From: Circinella minor
Taxonomy: Eukaryota > Mucoromycota > Mucoromycetes > Mucorales > Lichtheimiaceae
Direction: 5' to 3'
NCBI GenBank assembly: GCA_016758965.1
Contig: JAEPRB010000012.1
Span: 307,634-371,633, forward strand
DNA length: 64,000 bases
In this document: in pieces, positions 22,853 to 34,900 of the stretch
Layout of the letters: each line of letters starts with the position of its first letter
How positions within the stretch are numbered: position 1 is the first letter of the stretch
The notes under the pieces: model-generated
The model's input: only the letters and a program-made list of their open reading frames with translations
What the model was told of the DNA's origin: nothing
The model's database searches: none
Made by a program: the position numbers and the translations under genes

Positions 22853-23560
22853 TTACATATTAGTAACTACATAGATCGAAGCCATTCGCCTTTTTTCTGT
22901 AATAGATGTACAAGTCAATTGTTCGATACATTCTTTCACAGAATTTGGACCGCCAATCTACAAATATAAATAATATGAATAATAAGTTGTATGCTAGCAT
23001 CATCCAGGTACTCGCAAAACCGTACCTTTTTTAACAATCGTTTATCTTCAGCACGGAAATAATCATCGCAGTCGTCAACTTTTTTGGTTTATGATTCACT
23101 TTTAACCTTGGCAATGATGTTCTGTTTGGTATTACTACCGTCATCAAGAACATGCAGTTGTGAGCCATCTGTATCATCACTTATGTCCACGATTCCATTG
23201 CGGCTGAGCCTATAAAAAACAGAGAAGGTTAATACAATAAAATTAAAGAAAATAGCAACACGACAAAGTTAAAGAAAAACTGTGAACACTTTACATAGAA
23301 AAGTAACGTCTACGCATGGTATCTGCGGTAAGTTCATCACTTAATCGTAGCAAGTTTGAACCAAGGGTACCTTCTAGTGAATTGGTACCACGGTAGCAGC
23401 GGTATAAAGGAAGTCCATCGCGATCATTACTCATTTTAAAGTAAAAAGTAGAAAATCCTGGTGGATCAGAAACGTGCCCTTCATGTATCGTCCGCAATAT
23501 ATTTTTAGACTGTTTCCAAGCTTCATTACGTATCGAATAATGGACTATCAGTTCGTGCAC
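22853..23560 (-). pseudogene. Relic of a transposon-associated fungal protein (RGTNS motif)
   Basis: A minus-strand frame (23291-23560) contains DGLPLYRCYRGTNSLEG. I recognise this signature from large repeat-associated fungal proteins, where it precedes the C-terminal domain. A plausible intron (donor at 23292, acceptor at 23210) joins it to LSRNGIVDISDDTDG. The frame then meets TAA at 23089-23091, continues TKKVDDCDDYFRAEDKRLLKK, and after a second GT-AG intron reads GGPNSVKECIEQLTC to a stop at 22853. The single nonsense codon could come from CAA by a C-to-T change. No N-terminal part is found upstream. I consider it a decayed fragment; the exact transposon class is uncertain. Confidence 0.5.
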
Positions 23561-23599
23561 ACTTTAGAGGTCCATACAGTTGAAAAAGGGGTGCACATA

Positions 23600-24010
23600 T
23601 TTTTTATGTGATTTGCCACAAAAGAGTTTAAGCTCAGTCCCCTCCTTGTATATTTGTATTATAAAAATAATACAAATGGGGTTTTTTTTATGGGTTTTTT
23701 ATAAGTTGTTTTTTTTATAAGTTTTTTTTTATGTGATCTGGTATTTTGGCATTTTTTGCATAAAAAAGCACTTCGTCATTTTTTTTTATAAATAATTCAC
23801 TATGTGTTTTTGTATAAAAATTCACCAAGTCATTTTTTTGTATAGATTAATCACTATATGTTTCTCTATAAAAAAATCACTTAATCACTATATGCATTTG
23901 CATAAAAAACCACTTAATCATTTTTTCTGTATAGATTTTCGCTATGCGTTTTGCATAGAAGATATCACAAATACCATTATTTATAAACCCATTCATAACT
24001 ACTCAACAAT
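23600..24010. repeat. Degenerate low-complexity repeat region
   Basis: Loosely repeated blocks of roughly 30-45 bp combine TTTTTTTATA, CACTTAATCA and CTATATG-like words (for example around 23800, 23850, 23890 and 23940). Copies are too diverged for a firm period. Confidence 0.4.
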
Positions 24011-24401
24011 AACTTAGTCTTTTTTTTATATGTTTCAATTTATATGATGTGATAGACATATACTATACATCATATGTACCTCTTCATATCTAGAATAAAT
24101 GAGAAAAAAACATGTATAAAAAAACAGACTGTTTTTCCTTATACTGATACTGCTCAACCACATTTATATGACAATTAAATAATGATCGTTAGTAGATAGT
24201 AGTATATATAACCTTTTTAAAAACATATGATTTAGGAGAATCAATTAGAAAATCCATTTACGTACTCCATTGCAATTAAAACCTAAGCATAGTTCATGAG
24301 TAGAAATATGTTGTAACTTATATTGTTATACTGTAATGGTAAACAATTTAACAGATCGTACATAAACGAGGAATTTTTGCAAAGCTATTAGAAAATAACT
24401 A

Positions 24402-24770
24402 TTTTGACGAACGAAAAAAATACGTTTGACGATAAGGCTTTTCGACGTCGCTTTCATATGGAAAAGAAGCTCTTTTTGATGATCTCAACCGAGGTAAAGG
24501 GGAAAGATCGCTGGTTCTAACAAAGACATGATGCTGCTCATAAACTTGGATTTACTAGTTTGCCATAGGTGGGCGCAAGAGTAGTACTTTATTAGTGCAG
24601 CAACCATATCAGAACATTCGAACCAGTAACTTACTACTTCATCCTGTGGCAGCAATTGATCACTTCCCATCCATGTTAGCTATGCCGAAAAAGGGCGATT
24701 TAACGATTAAACTATTGTATAAAATCGCCAAACGAGTGTGTGAAAATGAAGCTGTCAAAGAAAGAGCATG
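24402..24770 (+). pseudogene. Relic of a PIF/Harbinger-type transposase
   Basis: A plus-strand frame reads FDDKAFRRRFHMEKKLFLMI, then KDRWF*QRHDAAHKLGFTSL. This matches the order in Harbinger-type transposases (FRRRFRM..LFLRI; YF.QR.DA.G.LGF). Several in-frame stops follow (including in LP*VGARVVLY) and the frame then shifts, so only about 120 codons of the N-terminal half are detectable. No terminal repeats or 3-bp target duplication were found. The family match is from memory of conserved motifs. Confidence 0.55.
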
Positions 24771-25449
24771 ACAAAGTGCTATTAGCACCATCTGTAGCAA
24801 GGCAATGTCATAATTCAACTGGGCAATGTTCGTTACTGCTGGAAGAGAACATTCCTTATCTTCGAGTTCAAAAGCGTACAACGGACTGTCGTAGCAATGG
24901 ATTGGAATTAATGAAAGAATTACACACGAAATATTTCACCATATCATCATCTACTAGCTATTCGGTAACTGAAGATCAGCTTGAACCACATTTGCCATCT
25001 AGCGACCCCCAATGCCAAAATGAAAAAAAGCTCTGCCATGATAGGAAAAGCCCCGCTAATCATCAGGAAAAATCCTGTATCAACTTTTTATTATTATGTT
25101 GTGTAATTGCCTCAAGATAATTATTTGGGAGAAATACACATTTCCATAAAAGAGGCAAAATCTGATCCGACTTCACACTTTGTTTACATATATTTTCTCC
25201 CGAAACAAGATGACGCGATGTTAATTTTTTTTTATCGACAGCATTTCTTCATCCAGAGAACCAAAGTAAAATATTATAATAATAATAATATTAGTATTAG
25301 CATTAAAAGAATAAATAATTATTATGTACAAATCAAGTAAATGAGAGTTTTAGAGGTTTGAAAAGTAAATAACATAAATAAATACAAAAATAGAATAATT
25401 ATAAAATCATACTGGGTGTGCTCATAAATAGAAGTAAACAGTAATATGA
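24771..25449. other. Intergenic DNA 3' of the arrestin gene
   Basis: Contains a 126-codon frame (24740-25120) with no family resemblance that may be further transposon debris, and otherwise AT-rich sequence. No gene is supported. Confidence 0.45.
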
Positions 25450-26758
25450 TCAATCTGCTGATACTTGCTGTTCATAGTATGCTGGGGTATAAACAGGTAA
25501 ATCTAAATCCACGCTAACTGCATCATCTCCTCCAATTCCTGGTCTAGCTCTGGGTTGATACCGTTGTTCTTGAAGAAGGCCATCCATTCCGGACTCTCCA
25601 AGATCACTTGGGCCTGAGCTAGGACAGTCAGTGATAATCATAGGAAATTCAAGTTGTAAAGGTTTGGCCTCGCTACCGGGAGTAAAATGAATGGTGATGC
25701 GACATTTATGAGAGATTTCCAAGAATGGATTAAAAGTATGCATACGAAGGGGTTGTATGATTTTATTAGATTTGGTCAAATACAACGGTGTTCGGACGAA
25801 ATGTGTTTCTGAACTTGTAGAGAATGTCGGTGGATGATATAATGAGCTTGGGAATTTAATAACTTTCGGTGGCAAGCTATGAACACCTGACTTTATGGAG
25901 AATCTGTAAAGTAACACATAAATGTTGTCATAGTAACAATTGCTTAGCAAATTTTTTTTTTCGTTTCCCACTAAATTTTTAACTAGCGAATCTTATGCCA
26001 TTCCATAATCATAAAATCATTATTGCCTTTCTTTTTACTTATGCTTACCTGTATGTTTCCAATTCTTCTAACGCTAATTCCACACGATCCACTTCGACAC
26101 GTTCCTTTTCAACACTCCAGCGTAACGCTACAACCAATTCTCCTGATTCTGCTGATGCAGCTTTTGGGACTTCAGCCGACCATTCGAACCATTCGCGAAC
26201 ACCATGGTGCTCAACGCTTGGTATCAAAGCCGAAGGACTTGGTAGATAATGACGTTTAATCATTACTGTTCTTTGAATCCTATATTTTTTAAAGAATGTG
26301 CCTGCCGAGAAGTTGGCTACTAGAGTATATTCGACAAAAGCACTGTTTGCTTTAATAGAAGGCGGAAGATGAGTAGGCATATGTAGTCCAAAATCAATAA
26401 CAGGGGCACCTGTGAAAATAAGTTCCTTTTCAACTTGACAAATAGTAATCGTTGTTTGTAACATGGTTGTACCAGTCATATCTGCAGGCCCAGTAATTGC
26501 ATCTTGAGGTAATGAAGCCATAGGTACTTGGATTTTTAAACCTGCTTTACCAGTCAATTGTAAAGTAATACGATTCCACTTAATTTTACGATCATGAAAG
26601 ACAACATTTCCCATAAGACGAGTACGAACGTGTGATAATGGGTTATCTTGAGTGGCAGGTCCAATAAACTGGACAGGAGAATCATCTACAACAAGATCAA
26701 CAGGTGGAAAGTTTTTGGTAGAGTTGGATGAATTACTTTGCGCACCGAATCTTTTCAT
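25450..26758 (-). CDS. Alpha-arrestin (arrestin-related trafficking adaptor)
   Basis: Exons (minus) 26049-26758 and 25450-25903 encode 387 residues; the 145-nt intron joins ETYR to FSIKSG in frame. Arrestin_N covers about residues 18-165 (start VDLVVDDSPVQFIGP; strand IKWNRITLQLTGKAGLK), and Arrestin_C about 185-345 (RIQRTVMIKRHYLPSP; VALRWSVEKERVEVDRVEL). In fungi these proteins recruit Rsp5/Nedd4-type ubiquitin ligases to plasma-membrane cargo. Near the C-terminus LPVY is an LPxY motif, a variant of the PPxY ligase-binding motif. The protein is short for the ART class and lacks long tails. The assignment is firm; the cargo is unknown. Confidence 0.9.
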
Positions 26759-27112
26759 TTTGTTTATATGTTTATATTAATAAGTATAATAAATTGGAAT
26801 ATAAAAAAATTAAAGAGGAGGGAGTTTTTGTCGAAATAATATGAGAAAAAGAGAAAAGTATATCGTAACGGTTTTTTGAGACGTTTGGGAGAAAAGAGTG
26901 AGGGAAAAAAAAAGGTACACAGGTGAGAAAAAGAAAGACAAGAGTTATTGTTGAAAAAGCTAAATAAAAAAAAAGAGAGGGAAAAAGAGAACAAACAAAT
27001 GTGGGAAACTATAGTTTTTTTTTTTTTGTTTATCAATTATCTCTTTATCTTTATCTTATCAATTATCAATGATATGCTTAACCAATCGTTGTCTTATATA
27101 TTGGTTTCCGAT

Positions 27113-28585
27113 TTACGGGGATGCTTCTTCAAAGGGGAAAAGGTATCCAAACAAAAAATGCTGAACAACAGGTACTTTTTTCAAAACTTCTGCCATATAC
27201 ATTTTGGTCATGCCAGTATTCACTTTACTCCATGAAATTACCCCTGAAATGTCATGTAGCATTGGTGAATGTTCGTGAAATGGGCCTCGTTTAACCTAAA
27301 TTCTCCGTCAATCAAATACAAATTCCCGCTTATTATATTAGCCCGACATAACACTAAATTATTCAATAGCATTCAAGTCTTTTCCTCTCTCTTTTCTCTT
27401 CATACTCCTTTTTCTTTCGAAATTACCTCATGAATATATTGAATACAGCGAAAGTACATGTTTTCACCTGCCATGACGTCTACTGTATCTCTAGAAGTAA
27501 CTGATCTGGGTTTCAAGCGTGGATGATCTGTATATTACAAACACAATGATTAGAGAATACCATTATACAAAAAAATAAAGTCTCATGGTTGACACAGTTA
27601 CCTACCTATAAGTTGAGCACTACCCCAAACATATGGAAGAAATTGATAATCATCTAATCCCCACACACCATGACTTCCTGCAGGTTCCAACGTATATGTT
27701 CTTTGAATCTTGCGTACTAACTCAAGATATCTAATAAAACATTGTGTATTTTTTTTCCCGCCCTTCATGTTCTAGTTACTCTTCATCTTTTTCCCCTTGG
27801 GGATCCGTGGATCGGATCACAAAAACTTTATATTAGATTTACCTCACAAATATCCTTAAAACAATAGCTTGATAATCATCCGAGGTAAATCCACCCAACA
27901 AGGCGATCCCACAAAGCCATGCAAAGAAATTTAATTCATGCCCTGAACCATAATCTATTCGAGTACTATTACCAAATCCACCTGCCAAATATATTGTCAA
28001 CTCAGGAATTGCAGGATACATGCTTTCAGGTAATGTTTTACGCATCAAATTATCTGCTTCCTATTAAACATCAGATTGAGCATTGTTATAGTTATTCGTT
28101 CCTCTTTTTTTTTTTTTTTTGTATGCAACTCTAGTGTGGATATTCGATTGTACGACAACAAACTTTTGCCTTTTATTTTTTTATTTTTTATTTTTTTACC
28201 TGCTCCACTTTGTTAGCCCATTGTCGAAAGGCCTTGTTTCCAAAACGTTGTGGATTATCAAGAGGTGGGAATTCTGCAAGCCAGTCATCCATCTCTTCCA
28301 GCATGTCCAAAATACGTTGCGTTTGCTATTTTGTCATTTTTTCGATCATCAATCTTGGTTGTAGTAAGATAAGCGAAAACGACAAAATAATGTTAATCTT
28401 TTACTTACCTCAGAAATCGGGCATGGATCTGAGATTTTCTTTTTAGTCACACTGGTGTTTAACAAACCAACAAATGTCATCAATCGCTCAAATGCTTTGC
28501 TGCGTGTAAATATATCGATATCAGATTGCTTAAAAATGCATTTCTGTGGAATGGTAGGTATATATGTCGATAATAAGGATTCCAT
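27113..28585 (-). CDS. PTPA: PP2A phosphatase activator, peptidyl-prolyl isomerase (Rrd1/Rrd2 family)
   Basis: Exons (minus) 28409-28585, 28200-28325, 27843-28060, 27606-27730, 27427-27527 and 27113-27295 give 309 residues, a normal family length. Conserved blocks appear in order: GNKAFRQW, then [15 protein letters not shown], then the diagnostic [48 protein letters not shown] and finally [12 protein letters not shown]. The family reactivates PP2A-type phosphatases in an ATP/Mg-dependent way. I start at the ATG at 28585 ([10 protein letters not shown]); an in-frame ATG 11 codons earlier adds only a Lys/Asn-rich stretch. Its head-to-tail neighbours are unrelated. Confidence 0.94.
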
Positions 28586-29007
28586 GTTTTTTTTATTATT
28601 TTTATTTTTTCTGAGCAAGTTTTGGTTGTAAAATAAAGGGGTCGCATATTATTGCTGTTTTAAACGCCTCACATATTTTTCGCATGAACGAAAGAAGAAA
28701 ATCAATTTCTGTAACCGCACAAAATATTGGATCTTCATATCTCAATCTTACATGTGATACACACACATACACACACACCAAAATAATTTTTATACGGCAA
28801 TCTTTACTAATTATCAGACCAAGTTTTTAGGCTTCTCGTACAAAAAAGAAATGGGCCATATGTGTAAAGGTTATATTTCTTTTTTCAAAAAAGAGACAAA
28901 TTGAAATAGAAGTTGAAAAGGGGGATATAAAAGAACCAAGGAAATTTTCAAAAAAAAGAAAAAAAAAGAAAAAAAAAAGTGGATCATTATTATTATTGTT
29001 ATTATTA

Positions 29008-31946
29008 TTATTCGTCATCTTCATCTGCGGTGCTTAACCATTCAATAAACTTGGAGCTCTTGACCTTCAATTCGCTACCGTCTTGTAATACTGCATACCA
29101 ACCAAAGAAGGCTTCTTCATCCACAAGATCACAATCATACCAAGTTGAAAAAGCTACAATCGTTTTAGAAAGTAATCCGGGACTACGTTGGGTTACAAAT
29201 TTTTCCCATGCCTTTAATAAAGTACGTTGATCTGTCATGTTTTTCACGAACTATCATAATAATTATTAAATAATACTCTTATTAGTAAGAAAAAAGGCAT
29301 ATACACCTACATCCACTCACAGAGATTAAACAGATATTTTATAAGAGATACTTACTGTTTGGAAAAGTGTAATACGTGCTTTGAGAGTTGCGCCGACACC
29401 TGATGGACTGTCTTCAAGTAAACTTGCCAAAAGAATAAAAAGTAATTGACGTTTCGATAAATCATTACGCATTTCCAACTTGGTAACTTCTTTTACATCA
29501 TCCGAAAGCTTTCCATTGCTAGTAGCCTGACTAGCTGTATGCTCAGCAAAGTATTTTTTCAGGTCACCAATAATGGCTTCCTCTTGGGCAGCTTTGGCTG
29601 GTGTAGGGGAAGGAGTCTTTGCAGGAGGAGACCTGATGTTTTTTTAATCAATGTCATATGCATGAGTCTATAATATTTTTTTTTTGTTTAATGATGATGA
29701 AACTAAAATAATAACTTACATTTCAAGTTGTGCCTGTTCTTCTTTGGATAAATGCACTACCTTCATCCATGATTTGTTGGTTGGCTATATATTTATTTTT
29801 ACACATAGTTAATAACAAGTTATACCCAGTTTTACTAAAAAATGATACTTACACTAATTCTACCATTCATCACCTCTCGTAATGGTGTATTGGAATTACG
29901 CTGGTTTTGTTTTTCCATAGATTTATTAATGCTACTATTGTTCTTAGTGTTGCTGCTAGCGGTTGTTGATGTGGTGGTGGCAGTGTTGTTGTTCATGCTG
30001 TTGGACCGGCCATTCTGTTTCACAGCAATTGGTTTGGGTATATCTTCCACTATATCCCTCTTTGACAAGTCCGGATGTTCTGGGTTATTAATTGAATTTT
30101 CATCCATATTTTGATAATCATTGTTATTGTTATGAGTGTTGCTGTTGCTGAAGTTGCTATTCGTAGTAGTGCTGTTGTTTATATGAGTTCGAGCCCGCCA
30201 CGAGCCACCCGCCGCCGATCTTTCTTCTCCATGAAGATGTTGTTGTTGTTGTTGATGATGATGAGGTTGTTGTTGCGGTTGTTGCTGTTGCCTGAAATAA
30301 CGTTGTTGTTGTTGCGGTTGTTGTTGATAATGATGATGTTCCACAGGTGGTGACGCTACACGCTGTGGTTGTTGCGTTTGTGATTGCATCTGATGATGAT
30401 GTACTTCCTGATAGTGTTGCTTCTCTTGATAAGGCTGTTGCGAGGATGAATATTGCTCATCTTCAGACCGTCTCCCATTACCATTTTCATTGTTATTATT
30501 AAATACTGGTCTTTCCTTCAATTCTTGAGTACCGTGTGCTATTAATCATAATTATTAGCTACATTATCTTCCGATATTCCACCTAGCGAACATATTTCCC
30601 TATGTTTTGTTTCTTTATACACATCCAATAAAGATAAGCTTACCAAAATGACATTTAGGTCCGTACTGACAAAAGTTATCCTTCATAAAACGTTCACACA
30701 GTTTAGTCTTGAATAAAAGATTAGCTTCGGCATTCGAAGATGTTGATTTGTTATTAGTGGTGGTATTACTACTATTATTCGCCGCAGTAACAGAAGGCAT
30801 TGGTAGTGCTGCTGCCATGATACCATTATTGTTACTATTGCTGTTGTTATGGTTACCGTTGATCTGGTCATTATTACTACCATTACGATTTTCCTCTTCA
30901 GCAATGCGCTCACGAAGTTCAACAATACCATGAGCAAAAGTACATTTGGATCCATATGAACACATTCCTTCCTTTTCAAAACGTTCACAGAGTCGAGTTT
31001 TGTACAGCGGATTAGCTGCAGCAGAGTTTTCATTTTGTTGATTTTGACGTCTTTGCTGTTGATCATGCTGTTGATTGGACGACGAATTTTGTTGCTGACG
31101 AAGATGATGATTATTTTGATGGTGAGTCACCAAACCATTGACTTGAGGAGAAGAGGATGGCATGTTACGCGTAGTAGTAGACGATCCATGTTGTTGTCGA
31201 TGATTATTATGATGATGACGTTGACGATGATCCATCGAATCACCGTTATTGTCCCTGTTACGACGATTTTGTTGACGCGTCTTTAATTTATTTTCGATAA
31301 ATTGCTGAGCATATTTAAAAACATCTTCCATACTCTTAAAAATCACTTTCTCAGTGGCAACGTGTTGGTTACACCATTGGAAATGCACACCATCTGCATT
31401 TGGAAGTAAACGAGCATGATTATCCAATATTTGTGCCAAACGATAAACAACTTTCTTTGGACTTCAAAAAAAAAAAAAGACATATTGTAGATCAGATTAT
31501 TTTGATCTCTCACTTTATCCATAACTGACGTACCCCTTGAATGAAAAAAAGAATGATCTCTTTCTAACCCCCTTAAAACCTCGATTATATTTTTTTTTCG
31601 TTTTACTTACCGAGTACCAGAAAGGTATTTGAGTTCAATTTTAAAACCTTCTTCCACGCGAAGATCCTTTGGGCTTAAGCCAGTTACTTCAAACGTTTCA
31701 CGTAAGGCACATCTAACAGATTTGACATTTTGAGTTTTGCATCCTTTTTTTCAATTAACTTTTTTTTTGACAAAACAGAAGCAGAACTTACTTGACTTCG
31801 TCTTCTTGACCAATCACTTGCCCTTTAGGACAAAACCAGTGTTTTTTATTTGTAAACGAGTCGTTTAATAATAAATATTCAACGTTTCTCTGCGACCGAT
31901 AAATTAATAATCCAGCGTATAGATTGTTTTGAGAAGATTTGTCCAT
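29008..31946 (-). CDS. Nudix (Ap4A-hydrolase-like) + tandem CCCH zinc finger + W2 domain fusion protein
   Basis: Exons (minus) 31792-31946, 31611-31712, 30644-31461, 29853-30538, 29720-29784, 29356-29632 and 29008-29250 give 781 residues; all frames close. Residues 1-145 resemble NUDT2-type Ap4A hydrolases (NLYAGLLIYRS; HWFCPKG; EEGFKIELKYLSG). The Nudix box reads GQVIGQE...RETFEVTG, so the second glutamate of the usual EE is valine. Two TIS11-type CX8CX5CX3H fingers follow at about 237-265 (YKTRLCERF) and 335-365 (FKTKLCERF), separated by an Asn/Ser-rich linker much longer than in tristetraprolin; the second finger spans an intron. A Gln/His-rich region (about 370-580) precedes a W2/eIF5C-like domain (about 605-781: WYDCDLVDEEAFFGWY) with an acidic end. 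TIS11 fingers bind AU-rich mRNA and W2 domains bind translation factors; a role in mRNA decay or translation is inferred. Confidence 0.9.
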
Positions 31947-34900
31947 GTGGTAAGGGGAAAAAATAATAATAAAATTAAAATAATAAATTCAAAAGAATAA
32001 AAAAGAAAATAAAAAGCGGGCAACGGCAATCAGTCAAAAAGAGGTTTTTGTTTAGGCAGACGGGTTCTGAAGAGAGAGGAGAGAGAGGGACGAAAGAAAA
32101 ACGGGGTGGTTGGTGGGAGAAGAACACTTATAAACGAAAAAGCAATTTCGAGCGAAAATGTGTAAAGGTTATATAAACAATAAAATTTGGTCTTCTCTGT
32201 TCTGTTGTATTTGTTTTGTCTGTGTGTGTGAAGTTTTTGTATGTATTTTTTGTTTTTTTTTTTGTTTTCGCAGAACAAAGAGTTCGAAAAAAAAAATATT
32301 AGTTTTTCTTTCTTCTATTTTTTTTTTAACTCGGTAGATTTTTACCCCGAATTTTGCAAAATTCTATCGACCCACACTTTTTTAAAGTTCTGCAGTATCA
32401 AGTCTATATATTTTTTTCTTACGATAAGGTTTATTTTCTTCATAATCACCTGTCCTATTCTTTTCGGTTTTAATTTTATCACTCATGATACTGTTTTCAG
32501 GTTTATATGTTGCTTATGTTATTATATTTGAAAAAGATTAATTAAGACTTCTATGGAAGTATACTAACAGATCATGCTCCATCAACACTTTACTATCATG
32601 TGATCAAGTGGAATATACAAAGATACGTACTAAAGTTTTATGCTTAATTAATTCATACCATTGTAAATATTTAAGGCACATTGTATAATAACAAAAACAC
32701 CCGTTTGTAGCTTTTGAACTTGGCAAACAAATATTCGCCAATATTGTAAGAAGGTTATAAAAACCGACCATCACTACGTACACGATGTATCGGAAGCATT
32801 ATTCAACAAATGGTAACCACCATTAATATAAAATTTATCACTCGTTGTTGATTAACTAGAACGTTATTAAAACCAATTTAATTATATGCTATGGACCCAC
32901 TGGATGCTGTGAAATAAGAAAAGTTCACCATATATTTTTATGTACGAGTATCCGAACAAGAGTTGATGTTGGATGAATCTTACCGTGTCAAATCAAGTGG
33001 TAGTCTAATAGTGAAAACAGCCCACTTGAAAAAAAAAAACCAATGTACGTATGACCACATTAGAAGTTTTATCAACTTTTCTTATAATCCCTCGATTATA
33101 AACACTGAAGTTATATTACTGCTAAATAGATATATAATGCTTGAATTACATAATTTACTGGGTCATCACAGGATATGAAGTAAAGAAAAAGCTCACTTCA
33201 TTTTTGTGTTATATAGCTGTTTATAAATGGGCATCAATATTAGCAGTCATACGTATATTTGGCAATAATAACCAACCTCCTAATGCATCAACAATATCAG
33301 ACAGTTAACTTGACATTTTTATTCATAACTATATACATATGACATAACTACAGAACCGATTTGAATATTATTTTAATAAATGAAGAAAGGTTAATAGAAT
33401 ATGTATGTACTGAACCTATTAATTACTATTTAAATTAAAGAGTCTTCCAACGGTAGCGGTTACCTTTTTAACACCCTTTGCGGTTCGCCTTTTAACATAG
33501 TACAGAAGCAACACTTTTTATGTATTATGTACAAAACCATTAATGTATGACCATTTCAATCAATAATTTAAAAAAATTACTGTCAATACGTACGTATACA
33601 TGCATTTTTATTTTGTTGTACACCAATATATAAATTGAATTCCTGAAGTATTACCAAGTGAGTATATACATATTGATTGATTTTCGCCAACACGCAAGAG
33701 ACAACATTCTGTTAAAAAGCGCTGTGTTATAGTCACACAGTAAGACAACTACTGCCATGGGTCACAGAGGAAGAAAATTTAAGAATGTCAGAGCACACAG
33801 ATTTTAAAGATCACATATGTATTTGATAGTACCAACCTTCTACGAATGGTTCTACATTTTCTACTAGTGCTAGTTGTATAGTGGTATAGTACAAGGCTGT
33901 TAAAAAAACTACAAGCCGTAAACCCTGCACCTTTTTTGTAGAATTTTTTCAAACAATTCTACAAAATAAAGTCTCTGAGGTATTATTATTATTGATTTTT
34001 TAACTCTTTTTCTTGTAACTACTTCTTTCAAATAGCGTTTTGCCAAAAAAAAAAAAATCTTTTAAGGTATATGCATAAAATCACTTTGCAAAAATAAAAT
34101 ATGCGTGTTTTTCTATGGTAACGCCTTTATGTCTGCCTATTTACAATGACAACAGAAACACATACTCAAAATAGAGAAAGAAACACTTCATTGCCATAAA
34201 AAAAACCAAAATGGATATTGAAAAAAGTACAAAAAAAAAGTCAAGTAGTTTTGAATGGAAGCTTATTTAGTTTTTGCTATTATTACTACTATAAATACTA
34301 ATAATAATAATTATTATTATTTTTATCATTTTCTTATTGAATTTTTATCTTCTGTGAGGAGAAGAAACCGGAAAAAGAAGACCTTGCGACTTTTCTGTTT
34401 TTTTTATAAAAAAAAAAGAAAAAAGACCAATGCTAGGTAACAAAAGTTTGCGTAAGCGGAAGTGGGCTAAATAGCTGACTGTCGGTTAACTCTAGGGACC
34501 CTTGCCGTTGTGCTAACACCGGTTGGCAACAATTTGCGAAAGAGGAAGTGGACTACTACCAGTCATGGCCTAACCGGTTTCGCTGACTATTTTTTCTCCC
34601 TGGACCATTGCCGTTAAGCAAAAAAAAAAAAAACCAATTGGGGCAAAAAATAACCCTCTTTTTATAACTTTTTTTCGTGGCCGTTTTCAATTCGCATTCT
34701 TTTATTGGCTCGCTTTAATTAAAGCACAGCTCAAATAATTTTATTACCAAGTAAAGTATAAGCTTGTATTAGCAAAACGAGAAAACGATGATGCTTTTTC
34801 AAAACTAAAAATAAAAGTAAACGATAAAAAAGTACAATTGTCATGGTGATCCAAGTATCAATTGCTTCACAGCCAAACTCCGAGAAAGCACAGACCCTGC

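Noticed and set aside
24740..25120. 126-codon plus-strand frame
   Set aside because: Starts within the Harbinger-like relic but out of its recognised frame; no motif supports it as a separate gene.
29835..31286. Several plus-strand frames opposite the fusion gene
   Set aside because: They are shadows of the CAA/CAT/AAC-rich coding sequence (Gln/His/Asn tracts) and read as Leu/Val repeats.
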